Counted from the first letter of the stretch, positions 43,853 to 54,100 are shown. The stretch is 60,980 nucleotides of DNA from Bacillota bacterium (GCA_023433505.1 JAEZCO010000072.1:1-60980); one strand, 5' to 3'. Notes: generated by a model not told the origin, from the sequence alone. A program made the numbers and translations.

Positions 43853-45463
43853 CTATTCCTCTTTCGAATACTCTCCCCATAGACACTTCCGGTATTCGGT
43901 GGGCGTCTGTCCGGTACACCGCCTGAAAACCTTATAAAAATAACGCAGGCTCTCGTAGCCCACCATATTGCTGACCTCATGCACCTTGTAACGGCTATCT
44001 TTCAGGAACTCCAATGCATTCTCCATCCTGATATGAATCAGATAATCGGTGAAATTTTCACCGGTTTGTTCTTTAAATAAACGGCTGAGATAGGCTGGGT
44101 TTAAAAACAGGTAGTCGGCAATGTCTTCCAGCGTTATATCCTTGCCGTAATTTTCCTTGATATATTGCTTAACCCGGCTGACAGCATTTCCGCCTGTCGG
44201 CTTTATGCCCGATTTTATTTTATCAATTAGAAGCCTGAGCTTGTCCATCCCCCATTCCTTCAACTCGGCAATGTTCGACTTGCTCAGTATTTCGTCATAG
44301 TAAAAAACCTGCTGGTTCAATATTGAAGCCTCCATGCCGATTTCCACCAGCTTATTGAAGAGGATGGCAAAGAGATTGATAATAAACGTATGGACAATTT
44401 TTATATCCAGATCCCCGATCTCCTGCAAAAAACTTTCATAGGTACCGGCAGACAGGGGGTAGTCTCCGGAGCTTACATGCGTCACCAGAAGCTTTGTCTG
44501 CTCCAGAATCCTGACAAAATCCTTTTCTCCCGTTGCTTTTAAAACGTCCGGACTGACGGTATGAGATACAGCTTTGACTGGTGTTGCGTCCATCGACAGG
44601 TCCAGTACGCTTTTATAGTATTTTTCTACACGGATGTTGATCCCAAATCCAAAGAATTTTTTAATTTCCTCTTCAATAGCCTCAAGCTCCCCTTGCAACC
44701 CCTGCTTGAACTCCGCCATACTTCCCTGTGTATTGGAAACCGCCAACAGCTTGATACAATCCCGGGCATTAATAATGTGGTAAAATCTTATCTCTTCCTT
44801 TGCTGTCTGAAAAAAGTTGATGACTGCATTATAAAAACCTTCCCTTCCATAGTCCCATCCCTTGTTTTTGTAACTGCTAATTTTTCCGATAGAGGCATCT
44901 ACGACACAGCACGGATCTGCCTCCAAATCGAATTTAATCCCCAGAATCCGGCTTCTCCTTTTAATTTCAGAAGGATTTCTGAGGGCGCCGAAGACAAGAT
45001 CGGAAAAAAACTGTTCCTTTAAAATTGATCTGAGGTCTTCATACTGTTCCTTGTCCGATTGCCTCTTTTCCAGGCTGGCTCTTTCGGTGTCCATAGTCCT
45101 TCGCAGCTTTGAAAAGACCTCACTGGCTTCATCGGTTGAAATCGGCTTAAGAATATAGTCTGCGACCTGATACTGCAATGCTTGCCTGGCATAGTCAAAT
45201 TCCTTGAAACCGCTGACCAGCACGACTTTAATCGGTAATTTCCTGTCGTAGATGTATTTTGCCAGTTCAATACCGGAAACAAAGGTCATTTTAATATCGG
45301 ACAAAACTACATCCACAGGATTCTTTTCAATATACTCGATAGCATCTCTGCCGTCGTTCACCTTATCTGCGACTTCAAATCCCATGGACTTCCAGTTCAT
45401 GAACTTGGCAAGTCCTTCCCTCATGATTTTCTCGTCATCAACAATCAGAACCCTGTAAAGCAT
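43853..45463 (-). CDS. AraC-type response regulator, full length (YesN type)
   Basis: 536 residues. Receiver domain about 1-122 with VDDE at the start and phosphoacceptor Asp56 in VVLSDIKMTFVSG; a long middle region (130-430) typical of YesN; and a C-terminal AraC double helix-turn-helix (ITLEDIADYLFLNPAYLSRLFK, then VSNMVGYESLRYFYKVFRRC). It pairs with the kinase at 38224-40032 and is the best candidate for binding the second operator type at 38072-38137 and 47677-47742. Confidence 0.93.
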   Translation of the reverse strand: MLYRVLIVDDEKIMREGLAKFMNWKSMGFEVADKVNDGRDAIEYIEKNPVDVVLSDIKMTFVSGIELAKYIYDRKLPIKVVLVSGFKEFDYARQALQYQVADYILKPISTDEASEVFSKLRRTMDTERASLEKRQSDKEQYEDLRSILKEQFFSDLVFGALRNPSEIKRRSRILGIKFDLEADPCCVVDASIGKISSYKNKGWDYGREGFYNAVINFFQTAKEEIRFYHIINARDCIKLLAVSNTQGSMAEFKQGLQGELEAIEEEIKKFFGFGINIRVEKYYKSVLDLSMDATPVKAVSHTVSPDVLKATGEKDFVRILEQTKLLVTHVSSGDYPLSAGTYESFLQEIGDLDIKIVHTFIINLFAILFNKLVEIGMEASILNQQVFYYDEILSKSNIAELKEWGMDKLRLLIDKIKSGIKPTGGNAVSRVKQYIKENYGKDITLEDIADYLFLNPAYLSRLFKEQTGENFTDYLIHIRMENALEFLKDSRYKVHEVSNMVGYESLRYFYKVFRRCTGQTPTEYRKCLWGEYSKEE

Positions 45464-45609
45464 GCGCCCACCGACTTTTCAATCAATTTTTACCATACTG
45501 AGGCAATAAGCATTGCTGCATTTTTTGCTATGACTTCCAGTCTAATTATATCAGATCTCGGGACAATTATAAAAGCTTACGTTTTTCTATATTTTTATAC
45601 CGGGTGTTG

Positions 45610-46581
45610 CTAAAATTCGACCACTTCTTTTTTCTCACTGCTTCTATAAGCTGCGTATGTTAATTTTAATGCCTGTCGGACATCCTTCAATGTATGCAGC
45701 GGCCTGGTGCCCTTTAAAATGCAATCAGTAAAGGCTCTGGCCTGGTTGTTGAAGGATGCGGCATAGCCGACTTCAGAGCTCAGCTTCTCACCGTTGAAGT
45801 ACAATGCGTCCGTTATTGACAACTGTCCTTTATCTCCAACAATACGTATTTCATTCATCCCTTCATTAAAATTGGATGTCCATGCCTGCAAAATAGTTCC
45901 GATGGATTCATCGGGATATAGCAGCTGTATCTGCGAAATATCCTCGCAGTCCATGTTTTTCTGAATAACCCTTGAACCGAAAGAATGCAGCATTTTGGGC
46001 AATCCGAGAAGGTACAGGGACATGTAAACCTGGTGGTGTCCGCTGTCCATCATTGCCCCCCCTGCGGCCAGGCTTTGTTCCCTTCTCCATCCGACGGCAT
46101 GGTCCTGCCGGACAGCAAAAAAGGAGGAGAATGTTGAATAACTGACAGTCCCCAGCTTTCCTTCCTGTAATATTTCTTTCGCCTTCCGGACAGCTTCCCT
46201 GTATAAAAAGTTATGCCCCGGGAAAACCAACATTCCTTTTTCCGCAGAAGCCTTCTCAATTTCATCCAAATGGTTGAAATCTGTAACTAACGGCTTTTCA
46301 ACCAAGATATGCTTCCCCTTGTTCATTGACTTCATTATCTGCGGATAATGGTCTGCATTTATGCTTGCAATGACCAGCGCATCAATTTCAGGGTCCTCTG
46401 CCATTTCATCAAAACTGCTATAAGGTTTGATTCCCCACTCCTTACACATTCTTTCCAGCTTTTGCCTATTTGAATGTGTGCACATACCTGCAACGGTTAC
46501 GTCCTCATTTCTTGAAAAAGCGTCATAATGATATTTTGAAATATACCCTGTCCCCACGATTCCTATTTTCAACCTTGACAT
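45610..46581 (-). CDS. Gfo/Idh/MocA-family oxidoreductase, second
   Basis: 323 residues. The nucleotide-binding motif is IGIVGTGYISKYHYDAF and the catalytic motif is HILVEKPLVTDFNHL with the usual Glu-Lys-Pro. A His of the second domain lies in GGAMMDSGHHQVYMSLYLLG, consistent with the family. It oxidises or reduces a sugar hydroxyl with NAD(P). It shares a transcript with the dehydrogenase at 46604-47605, 22 bases apart, under the second operator type. Such pairs often work on 1,5-anhydro- or keto-sugars; substrate unknown. Confidence 0.9.
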   Translation of the reverse strand: MSRLKIGIVGTGYISKYHYDAFSRNEDVTVAGMCTHSNRQKLERMCKEWGIKPYSSFDEMAEDPEIDALVIASINADHYPQIMKSMNKGKHILVEKPLVTDFNHLDEIEKASAEKGMLVFPGHNFLYREAVRKAKEILQEGKLGTVSYSTFSSFFAVRQDHAVGWRREQSLAAGGAMMDSGHHQVYMSLYLLGLPKMLHSFGSRVIQKNMDCEDISQIQLLYPDESIGTILQAWTSNFNEGMNEIRIVGDKGQLSITDALYFNGEKLSSEVGYAASFNNQARAFTDCILKGTRPLHTLKDVRQALKLTYAAYRSSEKKEVVEF

Positions 46582-46603
46582 AAGCTCCTCCTCACTAATA
46601 AAT

Positions 46604-47605
46604 TTATGTCCAGTCTATCAATACACCGATGTAATCTTCCTTGTTGTTCTTTAAATTTTCATAAGCCCTTACCGCATCTTCCGGTTTTACTACTTCGCTT
46701 AACAGACCATCAATCTGAATTTTTTCTTCCTTCAGCAAGCGAAAAACGATCTTTGCATTCCGCTCAATGGAATGCTTAACAAATTTATGTTTCTTGATCG
46801 GATGCTTAAATTCGTGCGCTCCCTTCAAATTTACATCGTAAGCGCAAATATGCGTTCGGTTCAGAAGCTCCGTGAGGTTTAGGTTAAACTCCCCCCTCGG
46901 ACTCCCCAGAAGAATTGCTTCTCCCGACGTCGCAATCACCTGGAGGTTATCTGCCAGTACTTTTGGGACCCCGCTTGCTTCAATCAATGTCGAAACACCT
47001 TCTCCGCAAGTAATATCCATAATTCTTTGCCTGACATCCGTAACTGATGGATTGAGTATGTAATCTGCACCGCACTTCTTCGAAAGCTCAAGTCTTTTAT
47101 CGGACAGATCGATGGCTATAACTGCAGCTCCCTGCAGTTTCGCAAGCTGAAGAGCCAGGTTTCCTACCAAGCCCTGTCCCGTGACAGCCACATAATCGCC
47201 AATCTCAATTTTTGATACCCGAAGAGCAGTCATCGCTATTGTTGCCATCCGGGTAAAAGGTATAAGCTTCAAGTCGATATCGGAAGGTACCTTTAGAATC
47301 AAATCCGTTGCTGAACAAATCTGATAGCCTGAATGATTTCCGGAGCTGTATACAATATCACCCACCTTAAAATCCGAAACGCCCTCTCCTACTGCCGCGA
47401 TTTCACTGACTGAGCAGTACCCCGGAACCTTGGGCATTTTAAACCAGCCCTCGGAGCCGGCAAGACAGGCTAATTCAGTTCCAGCGCTGATCAAGCTGTA
47501 CTTTTTTTTCAGCAAAATATGATTTGCTGGCATTTGACTGAAATCCACCTCATCCTCCTCAACAGAAATCTTCCACGGCTCTTGAAATACAATTTTTTTA
47601 TAAAA
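46604..47605 (-). CDS. Zinc-type alcohol/polyol dehydrogenase-like protein (MDR family)
   Basis: 333 residues from MFYKKIVFQEP; AAAGG upstream decides this start. The nucleotide-binding fold is YVAVTGQGLVGNLALQLAKL, followed by acidic IAIDLSDKRLEL. N-terminal GroES-like domain: VPGYCSVSEIAAVGEGVSDF. The typical catalytic-zinc Cys near residue 40 is replaced in the sequence SAGTELACLAGSE, so zinc use is unclear. It probably oxidises a sugar or polyol together with the Gfo/Idh/MocA enzyme downstream. Confidence 0.85.
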   Translation of the reverse strand, partial: FYKKIVFQEPWKISVEEDEVDFSQMPANHILLKKKYSLISAGTELACLAGSEGWFKMPKVPGYCSVSEIAAVGEGVSDFKVGDIVYSSGNHSGYQICSATDLILKVPSDIDLKLIPFTRMATIAMTALRVSKIEIGDYVAVTGQGLVGNLALQLAKLQGAAVIAIDLSDKRLELSKKCGADYILNPSVTDVRQRIMDITCGEGVSTLIEASGVPKVLADNLQVIATSGEAILLGSPRGEFNLNLTELLNRTHICAYDVNLKGAHEFKHPIKKHKFVKHSIERNAKIVFRLLKEEKIQIDGLLSEVVKPEDAVRAYENLKNNKEDYIGVLIDWT

Positions 47606-47676
47606 CATTCTCGTCTGCCCCTTTCCTTTATACGGTTTTGCCATATGCGGCATGTAAAAGCCAGGCATATATAACT

Positions 47677-47742
47677 ATTATAAAATTATCTTCAGTCAAA
47701 AAAAATCACACTGATTTTACATATAGATGCTCTTTTTATACT
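47677..47742 (-). promoter_or_regulatory. Promoter and operator of the dehydrogenase pair (second operator type)
   Basis: On the minus strand AGTATAAAAAGAGC (47742-47729), ATATGTA, CAGTGT (47713-47708) and TATAAT (47682-47677). Every element is at the same offset as in the promoter at 38072-38137. Conservation outside these boxes is low, which argues for shared function rather than recent duplication. Confidence 0.72.
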
Positions 47743-47804
47743 GGATTCTGCAGGATAAACCATAATTTTGGTATCACTGTTTTTACTTTTATGACCGGAA
47801 ATCT

Positions 47805-49574
47805 TTAATACACTCTTATCTCGAATATTCTTGCATGCCTGTCGCCGTTCGTTGTCAATACATTAACCGTGATTTTGTCGCACACAACCGGTTTTTCAAG
47901 TCTATGAAGCCTAAACCTTAAATGATTGCCAGTTACTCTTTCTGCATACACCTGCTTGCCCTTGAGATAAAAATCCATTTCATAATCCCTGACCAATTCG
48001 GGTGGCACCCCAGGCACCTGCTTTGAAAGGACCCGGTGTGACAAAGATATCATGATCTCCCTGCTTAGATTCGAGTCAAATTTGAGGTGGACCTCTTTAA
48101 CACGGACCACTGATCGAAATTCAAGACTCAGCCATTCTCCATTTGTAGACATTTCCTCAGAAATCCAGCAATTATTCTGTTCCTTTACCCTTCTGGAAAT
48201 ACCGTTTATGACATTTTCACAACTGCTGCCCTGCATGGCTGAAGAACATGATATAGCAGCAGTTTTAGCTACATCCGATTCGTCCTCATTTATAATTCCC
48301 GGAATATAACAATCGTCTTTTAAAAGCCTTTGCTGCAGTTTCTTAACACACATAGAAATTTCCGGCGGCATGATTCCCATTTCAACCGCCATAGCTCCCG
48401 CTGTCCCCACAGCCTGCCCAACTACCGCACAGGTAGCCATAACCCGGGTTGATCCGAAAGCCATATGGGAACAGCTTATAACCCTTCCGGCAAGCATCAG
48501 GTTTCTTATGTCCCTTGAATAAAGGCTCTTATAGGGAATGGTGTATATATTGTCCAGATGAATAAAATCAGTGGGTTGAAGCCTTGTCTTCAAGCCTCCC
48601 GCGATGTGCATATCCATCGGCCAGCCTCCATACGCCACTGCATCCTCAAAAATTCTTCCTTTGAGCAAGTCCTGCTCTTTCAGGATATACTCTCCCTTAA
48701 TCCTCCTGCTTTCCCGTTTTCCGGGTAGAAACCCCACCCAGTCAAGCACAAAATTATCCGCTTTATGACCTCCGCTGTTTTTAATATGATCCCATATTCC
48801 GTATACAGCCTTTATAAGCTCATCTCTAATCACTTCCCCGTCTTCGACGATATCCAGGCCGTCTCCCCCCAGTTCCACCCACCAGTAACCGGCCGTGATT
48901 TCATCATGTTCTCTGAAAATCAAGTCCTCCTCTTCATAGCTGTAGGCCCAAAAAGGCTTCTCAAACGGCGCAGCTTTACCCGTCTCAACGGCTTTGAACA
49001 ACAGGGTGTTTCCCATCGTTATAGTGTCTGTTTCATCAGGAGCAAATCTTTCACCAAATACGGTTTTACCCTCACGTCCGTGCATATACCCGGCTCCTGC
49101 CAAATACGCCAAAGTACCGTCGCCTGTTGCGTCTGTAAATATTTTCGCTTCTATTTCAAATATTTTCTCTGTTGTAAGCTGATTTGCTGTTATTTTCGTT
49201 ATCACGCCGTTTTCAACCGCGGCATCCGTCATATGCGTATTGAGATAAAGGTCAAGTCCCTCTTGAAACCGGCATTTTTCCCATAAAACAGTATCGAAGA
49301 CGGAGAATGAGTACTGCGGATTCATTTTCCTGTTTTCAAGCAGTAATTCTTCTAAAATACCCGTCTCTCTTGCATGGGGCCTGCTGCCATGGTGATCTGC
49401 GCCACAGATGTGCATCCTGATTTCCGAGCTGGCATTTCCTCCAAGTACAGGGCGGTTTTGGACCAATGCAGTCCTGGCGCCGTGCCTGGCAGATGAAATT
49501 GCAGCGCAGATCCCTGACATTCCGCCTCCCACAACTACCATATCATATTTTTTAACTATTGCTTTTCTGCCCAT
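47805..49574 (-). CDS. FAD-dependent oxidoreductase with a C-terminal discoidin-like domain
   Basis: 589 residues, ATG with AGAGGTG upstream. The N-terminal FAD motif is DMVVVGGGMSGICAAISSAR, then RPVLGGNASSEIRMHICGAD, as in the FAD_oxidored group. FTDATGDGTLAYLAGAGY and NLMLAGRVISCSHMAFGSTR are further family blocks, the latter near the flavin. Residues from about 445 look like an F5/8C-type beta sandwich (WISEEMSTNGEWLSLEF, VKEVHLKFDSNLSREIM). It is cytoplasmic. Such enzymes often oxidise a sugar or glycoside hydroxyl. Transcribed divergently from a PocR-AraC regulator that may control it. Confidence 0.85.
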   Translation of the reverse strand: MGRKAIVKKYDMVVVGGGMSGICAAISSARHGARTALVQNRPVLGGNASSEIRMHICGADHHGSRPHARETGILEELLLENRKMNPQYSFSVFDTVLWEKCRFQEGLDLYLNTHMTDAAVENGVITKITANQLTTEKIFEIEAKIFTDATGDGTLAYLAGAGYMHGREGKTVFGERFAPDETDTITMGNTLLFKAVETGKAAPFEKPFWAYSYEEEDLIFREHDEITAGYWWVELGGDGLDIVEDGEVIRDELIKAVYGIWDHIKNSGGHKADNFVLDWVGFLPGKRESRRIKGEYILKEQDLLKGRIFEDAVAYGGWPMDMHIAGGLKTRLQPTDFIHLDNIYTIPYKSLYSRDIRNLMLAGRVISCSHMAFGSTRVMATCAVVGQAVGTAGAMAVEMGIMPPEISMCVKKLQQRLLKDDCYIPGIINEDESDVAKTAAISCSSAMQGSSCENVINGISRRVKEQNNCWISEEMSTNGEWLSLEFRSVVRVKEVHLKFDSNLSREIMISLSHRVLSKQVPGVPPELVRDYEMDFYLKGKQVYAERVTGNHLRFRLHRLEKPVVCDKITVNVLTTNGDRHARIFEIRVY

Positions 49575-49733
49575 CGTTACACCTCTTGATTTGATATTTT
49601 TTATGAATTGATTATACTAAAGCCCAAGATACAGCACCTTAAAAACACTGTCAGCAATCTTAAAATTTCTGCAAACCTATTGAGGCTGAAATATAAATAA
49701 GTTAAAATGATATTCAGAAAGGGAGGTCAATCA

Positions 49734-50636
49734 ATGTCCAGGCACTCTTATTCGGTGTTATCCGGCTACCTTACCCAAATTACAGCCGACTTCGGAATAA
49801 GCATTTGTATCAACGATTTCACGGGCTTTACCTTTTTGGACCGGGAGCTGGCTGAGCTGCTTCAACCTTTTATGATTCACAGCAATCCCTACTGTATGAT
49901 GATAAAATCGGATAAGCTGCTCTGGAGTAAGTGCCAGAAAATGAAAAAACCCATTGCAGAAAAATGCAGATTGAAAAAGAGTACCTTCTACGGGATATGT
50001 CATGCAGGTGTTGAGGAATATATAACTCCCATACTATGCAACGGTCTGCTTGTCGGTACTTTAAACGCCGGTGTTTTCCGCTCACACAGCAAAACAGGCG
50101 AACGGTTGATTAATAAAATTTCCTTGTCTTCTCATTTAAATAAGTCCATCATGCTGGATATGTATAATCTATCATTAAGCGCCGATATGCCGGGATTAGA
50201 GAAAATTAACAATCTTTTAAGCATTGCAGCCGAGTATATAGCAAGGATTTTTTATGATTTCTCATTGTGTTACCCCGAACTGATGAATAATGTCAGATAC
50301 AACTCAAGCGAAGATAATATCTTAGGCCATACGCTTGAATATATTAAAAGGAATTACAGAAATGAAATCTCCGTATCTGATATTTCTCGTTATTGCCATT
50401 GCAGCGTTTCATATATCAATCATATCTTTAAAAGAAAGATGAAGATTAATATAAAACTATATATAAACCGGCTTAGAGTGGAGGATGCAAAGGCATATCT
50501 CACAGGGACCGGCTTGCCTGTCAAAATAATTTCATCCAATGTAGGATTTTATGATTCAAATTACTTTACTAAAGTATTTTCAGAAATATGCGGCGTACCG
50601 CCTATTCAATTCAGGAAAGAAAACCGGGTAAAATGA
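49734..50636 (+). CDS. AraC-family regulator with a PocR-type ligand-binding domain
   Basis: 300 residues from MSRHSYSVL; GGGAGG at 49721-49726 decides this start over ATG 49707. The N-terminal 160 residues resemble PocR sensory domains, with a Cys-rich central region (CQKMKKPIAEKCRLKKSTFY, ICHAGVEEYITPI). The C-terminal AraC domain covers about 205-295 (ISVSDISRYCHCSVSYINHIFK, then ISSNVGFYDSNYFTKVFSEI). It is the only plus-strand gene of the island and shares a 159-base gap with the FAD oxidoreductase gene. It may sense a small metabolite of the pathway, independent of the two-component system. Confidence 0.9.
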   Translation: MSRHSYSVLSGYLTQITADFGISICINDFTGFTFLDRELAELLQPFMIHSNPYCMMIKSDKLLWSKCQKMKKPIAEKCRLKKSTFYGICHAGVEEYITPILCNGLLVGTLNAGVFRSHSKTGERLINKISLSSHLNKSIMLDMYNLSLSADMPGLEKINNLLSIAAEYIARIFYDFSLCYPELMNNVRYNSSEDNILGHTLEYIKRNYRNEISVSDISRYCHCSVSYINHIFKRKMKINIKLYINRLRVEDAKAYLTGTGLPVKIISSNVGFYDSNYFTKVFSEICGVPPIQFRKENRVK

Positions 50637-50904
50637 CCAGTCACACCGTTAACAGCCCAAGTTGTCATACACTCTTCTGGTTTATATCCAGCCGCTGTTT
50701 TGCCCATCAAGCCATACCCGGTTGATAAAGCCGACAACGCTTACCACCATCCTCTCATTGAAAACATAGCTCAGATAATCCATCGGTTCCGGCATTCCTT
50801 GTAATTCTTTTCTGCGCCGCAAATGGGGCATTTTCCTATAAAAGCCTATAAAAGTCGAAATTTTATTGAAAATTTTAATCCGCAACACAAATGCAGCATC
50901 CGGC
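50637..50904. other. Gap between the regulator gene and the tRNA terminator
   Basis: About 270 bases at the inner right edge of the candidate island. A minus-strand frame open from 50838 to 50682 (48 codons, MPHLRRRKELQGMPEPMDY at its start) has a protein-like look but no ribosome binding site and no family I can name. It could be a remnant of a lost mobile-element gene. Nothing else is evident. Confidence 0.4.
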
Positions 50905-50945
50905 TCAAAAACAACAAAAACTTCCAGAGAATAAACTCTGGAAGT
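50905..50945 (-). terminator. Terminator of tRNA-Lys
   Basis: A perfect 10-bp stem ACTTCCAGAG with CTCTGGAAGT (50920-50929 and 50936-50945) followed on the minus strand by TTTTTGTTGTTTTT. It lies 11 bases past the CCA end. It is on the island side, so if the island is real the element brought its own terminator. Confidence 0.85.
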
Positions 50946-50956
50946 CTTGGTACTAC

Positions 50957-51032
50957 TGGTGAGCCATCCGCGACTCGAACGCGGGACCCTTTGATTAAAA
51001 GTCAAATGCTCTGCCAACTGAGCTAATGGCCC
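50957..51032 (-). tRNA. tRNA-Lys (anticodon TTT)
   Basis: 76 bases including an encoded CCA. Acceptor stem GGGCCAT pairs with ATGGCTC (one G-U pair); D-arm TAGCTCAGTTGGCAGAGCA; anticodon stem TTTGA/TCAAA around loop CTTTTAA, giving TTT; T-arm CCGCG-TTCGAGT-CGCGG. Own promoter at 51069-51098 and terminator at 50905-50945. Its 3' 39 bases (50963-51001) are repeated at 32241-32279, marking it as a candidate integration site. Confidence 0.97.
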
Positions 51033-51068
51033 GAATGCCGTGCCGGCATTTCTGCCGCACAGGTATAT

Positions 51069-51098
51069 ATAATACAGTATGAATCATGGTTTTGTCAA
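51069..51098 (-). promoter_or_regulatory. Promoter of tRNA-Lys
   Basis: On the minus strand TTGACA (51098-51093), 18 bases, TATTAT (51074-51069). A short hairpin AATGCCG/CGGCATT lies in the leader at 51034-51050, next to the mature 5' end, and may help RNase P processing or be a small repeat. Confidence 0.65.
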
Positions 51099-51181
51099 CC
51101 TAAATGCAAGATTTATTTTGCGGAAGGCCGATACGGCATTCCAATACTCATGAAATAATCTTTAAATGCGTCAAAAACTCC

Positions 51182-54100
51182 TTAAACACGCCTCCACAGG
51201 GTTATCCCGCTGTAGCCTCTGTCAAATCCCATGCCGAGGAGCTCCTCATATACCGGTGAATCCTCAATTCTGCAAGGCTCTTCTGCCGCCTTCTCCCCCC
51301 AGAACTCCACAAATATGCTTTTTTTCGTTGTCCAGAGGCATCTCGAAGCAAAGGCCTCCACAAAGCTTTTCGCTGCCGGGACCAGACTCTCCCTGTCTTC
51401 CGTCAGAGGTACGATGCTGCTGCCGTAATCTCTGAAAACCAGGATAGGCAGTCCGTTTGCAAAAACCACCGCAGTCCCCTGGCTTCTTGGCGCCTTGATC
51501 CTCGAAACCTTGCTTAATGCATCCTTGTATGGATTTGCCGGATCGCAGATACAAAGTGTGTCGTACCGCGGCTCCTTCTGATTTGAATCCTGCATGCGGA
51601 TAAGCTCCAGGTCCTTGTCCCTGGCAAACTGAATCCCCGACAGTCCGGCTATATAGAATCCCCGCTTGATTCCGCTGCTGAATTCGGAATTTTTCAGGTA
51701 ATTGTAAATATCGCCCCACTTGAATACATCCTTTTCACAGTCGGCAATATCCTTGGAGATTACTCCATACCTGTCCAGCAAACGGTTTATATGGACTTTC
51801 AAGCCTTTTTCGCTGTGCGGCAGCGATGCTTCGGCAGCAAGATACCATCTTCCCATGGTTGGATATGTACCATATTTCATCCAAGGGGAGTTTTTCTTAT
51901 CCAGTTCGATGAAATACCGGGCTACGGAAAAGGCATCATTTGTGATAATGCCGCTCCAGACCAGCCTTTCAAGCTTGTTCAGCAATTCTCCGGCAGCGAT
52001 GCCGGTAAATTTACTCAGCTCCTTCAGGAAGCAGGCTCCCTTTTCCCGGAGGATCCTGCAGACCTGTTCTTCAAGGTGATCCAGGGTAAAATCCAAAGGT
52101 GCTGCGGGCTCTCCCTGGTCAATACTGTCATCCAGGCTGTTCAGCATATAAAAAGCCGCTTCTCTTGTACTTTTATTTGTCCTGCCTGCCCAGCTGACCA
52201 CACCGGAAGAGCATAAATAATCCAGCATTTTGGCGTCATATTTTTTCACCCTTGTGGGGAAGATGAAGTCTTCCCACCAGCCCACCGGCAAAAAGAGTCC
52301 CTGGAGCATGGCAATGGCGTTCTCAAGCTTTTCTTCGGGCGGCAGGATATCCCCTCCGATTCCATGGTGCTCCAGGAGATAGGAGCAGTAAAGCTCGGGC
52401 TCTTTTGGCTTGATATCGCTTCTTGCCAGCAGGACGGTTTTCTTTTTGATCCTGTCAAAGACTTTTCTGTTGCAATATATGGTCTCGCCGGCAGAATCAG
52501 CGTCTTTCAGCTTTATCACTTCGCCATGCAGCATAAGCTTTTCGATTGCCGATATAACCAGTTCTTGCTTCATTGCATATCGATCCAGTAAATCCGGTAT
52601 TTTAAAAGGCCCTATGCCCATAACATACCGCCGGAGAATCCTGACTGCGGAATCGGCAATATCCGGCTCGAGCTCAAGTATGTAACTGTTCAGCCATTGA
52701 GAGGCCGCTATTTCCCTCTCATTGCCGGGCAATCCGACGCTAACCCTTTCCGCGGATAATTCTCTACCCAGTGTCAGGCAGTAAAGAGGAAGTTCCTCTG
52801 CGGCTACCCAGTACCTGTCTCCGGTATCGTTGATCGCAATCCGCAGAACTCTGCCCTGCTCCTCCAGAGGGACAAGAAAATCAAGACACTCTTCCGCGCT
52901 TAATTCCCCGAATTCATCGCTGGAGTAAGGGTCGGCTTTGAGCTCTCCGAAGGAATGGATGAAATAATACAATTCATCGGGATTCCTGATCCTGCCATTA
53001 TACTTAAAGCCTTGAATCTCCTTGAGCACAGCGCTGACGGCCCGGGGATCGATCAGCTCATACTCGCCCTCGGCTCCGGAAACCAACTGGATGAAATCCC
53101 TGTCGTTCACCAAAAGCTGATTCCGCCGCTCTGCCACCGGCAAGTCATAGGCATACTGATAGATCTGCCAGAAATTGAACAACAGCTCGGAAGAAAAGGG
53201 AGAGGGCTTTTCCGTATAAATATCCATAACCCGGACCTTGCCTGCAGCGATATTTTCAATCAGCCTGTACAGGCTTTTTATATCAAAGATATCATTCATA
53301 CATTCGCGGTAAGTCTCCACCACTGATGGGTGATCAGGCTTATTCAGCACCATCTGTGCGGTTTCCGCGGCTTTCAGCCTTTGTACCCATAAAGGCGTCC
53401 TTTTTCCAAAACCCTTCGACTCAATCAGAAGGGACCTGGTCAGATTGTACCGGAGATTCATATTAAACAAAGGCGCGGAAGGAAGCTGCTCAAAGATATC
53501 ATCCTCCAAATTGTCACGGGTCAGCAGGGAAAAGAGATTTGAGAGCTTGCCCACATACCCGACGATATGAAATAGAATTCCATCGTCATTGTGAACACAT
53601 TCTATCCGGCAATTTACCAGCCTGGAAAGCCGTGCGTTCAGGACGACACTCAAGGCGGCATGCACTCTGGAACCGAAGGGAGAGTGGATGATAATCCGCC
53701 TGTCTCCGGTTTCATCACTGAAATACTCACACAGGATGAGCTTGCTGCTGGGCAGACGCCCTGTCTCCAAAAGCTGGTCGGCTACATATTGCTTGAGATT
53801 CTCAGCGGCAGTTTTATCCAGACCGCACTCCTGCTTTATCCAATTGACAAAGCCCTCCTGGCGGTGTCTGATTTCCAGCTGTTCCAGGAAATCTCCAAGC
53901 CTCACGCCGGTCTCATAATTCCGTAAAGTCTGATCGCCGATCCAGAAAGGTATTTTGGCTCCGGCATCGGTGGAGGGCGTCACAATGACCCGGTCATGCT
54001 CGATCTTGTCCAGCCGCCAGACCGAACTGCCCAAGAAAAACCGCTCTCCCAGCCTGCTCTCATATACAAATTCCTCTTGCAGCTCCCCCAGCTTTATGGT

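Larger units (their letters stand above)
32241..51001. mobile_element. Candidate genomic island bounded by direct repeats of the tRNA-Lys 3' part
   Basis: An exact 39-base repeat in the same orientation occurs at 32241-32279 and 50963-51001, the latter inside an intact tRNA-Lys gene. Placement fits integration into a tRNA 3' end: intact gene at one edge, 3' fragment at the other, and a tyrosine recombinase remnant abutting the fragment. The 18.7 kb between holds a complete glycan-use locus. No intact integrase, excisionase, conjugation or replication gene is present, so the unit is probably fixed. That the repeat is only a broken second tRNA-Lys gene remains possible. Confidence 0.6.

Noticed and set aside
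49575..49733. Island operator between the FAD oxidoreductase and PocR-AraC genes
   Set aside because: CAGTGT occurs on the minus strand but 34 rather than 31 bases before TATAAT and without the other boxes.
50682..51017. 111-codon minus-strand frame running through the tRNA
   Set aside because: The first third is the tRNA gene itself. The last 48 codons may be a remnant but match nothing I recognise.
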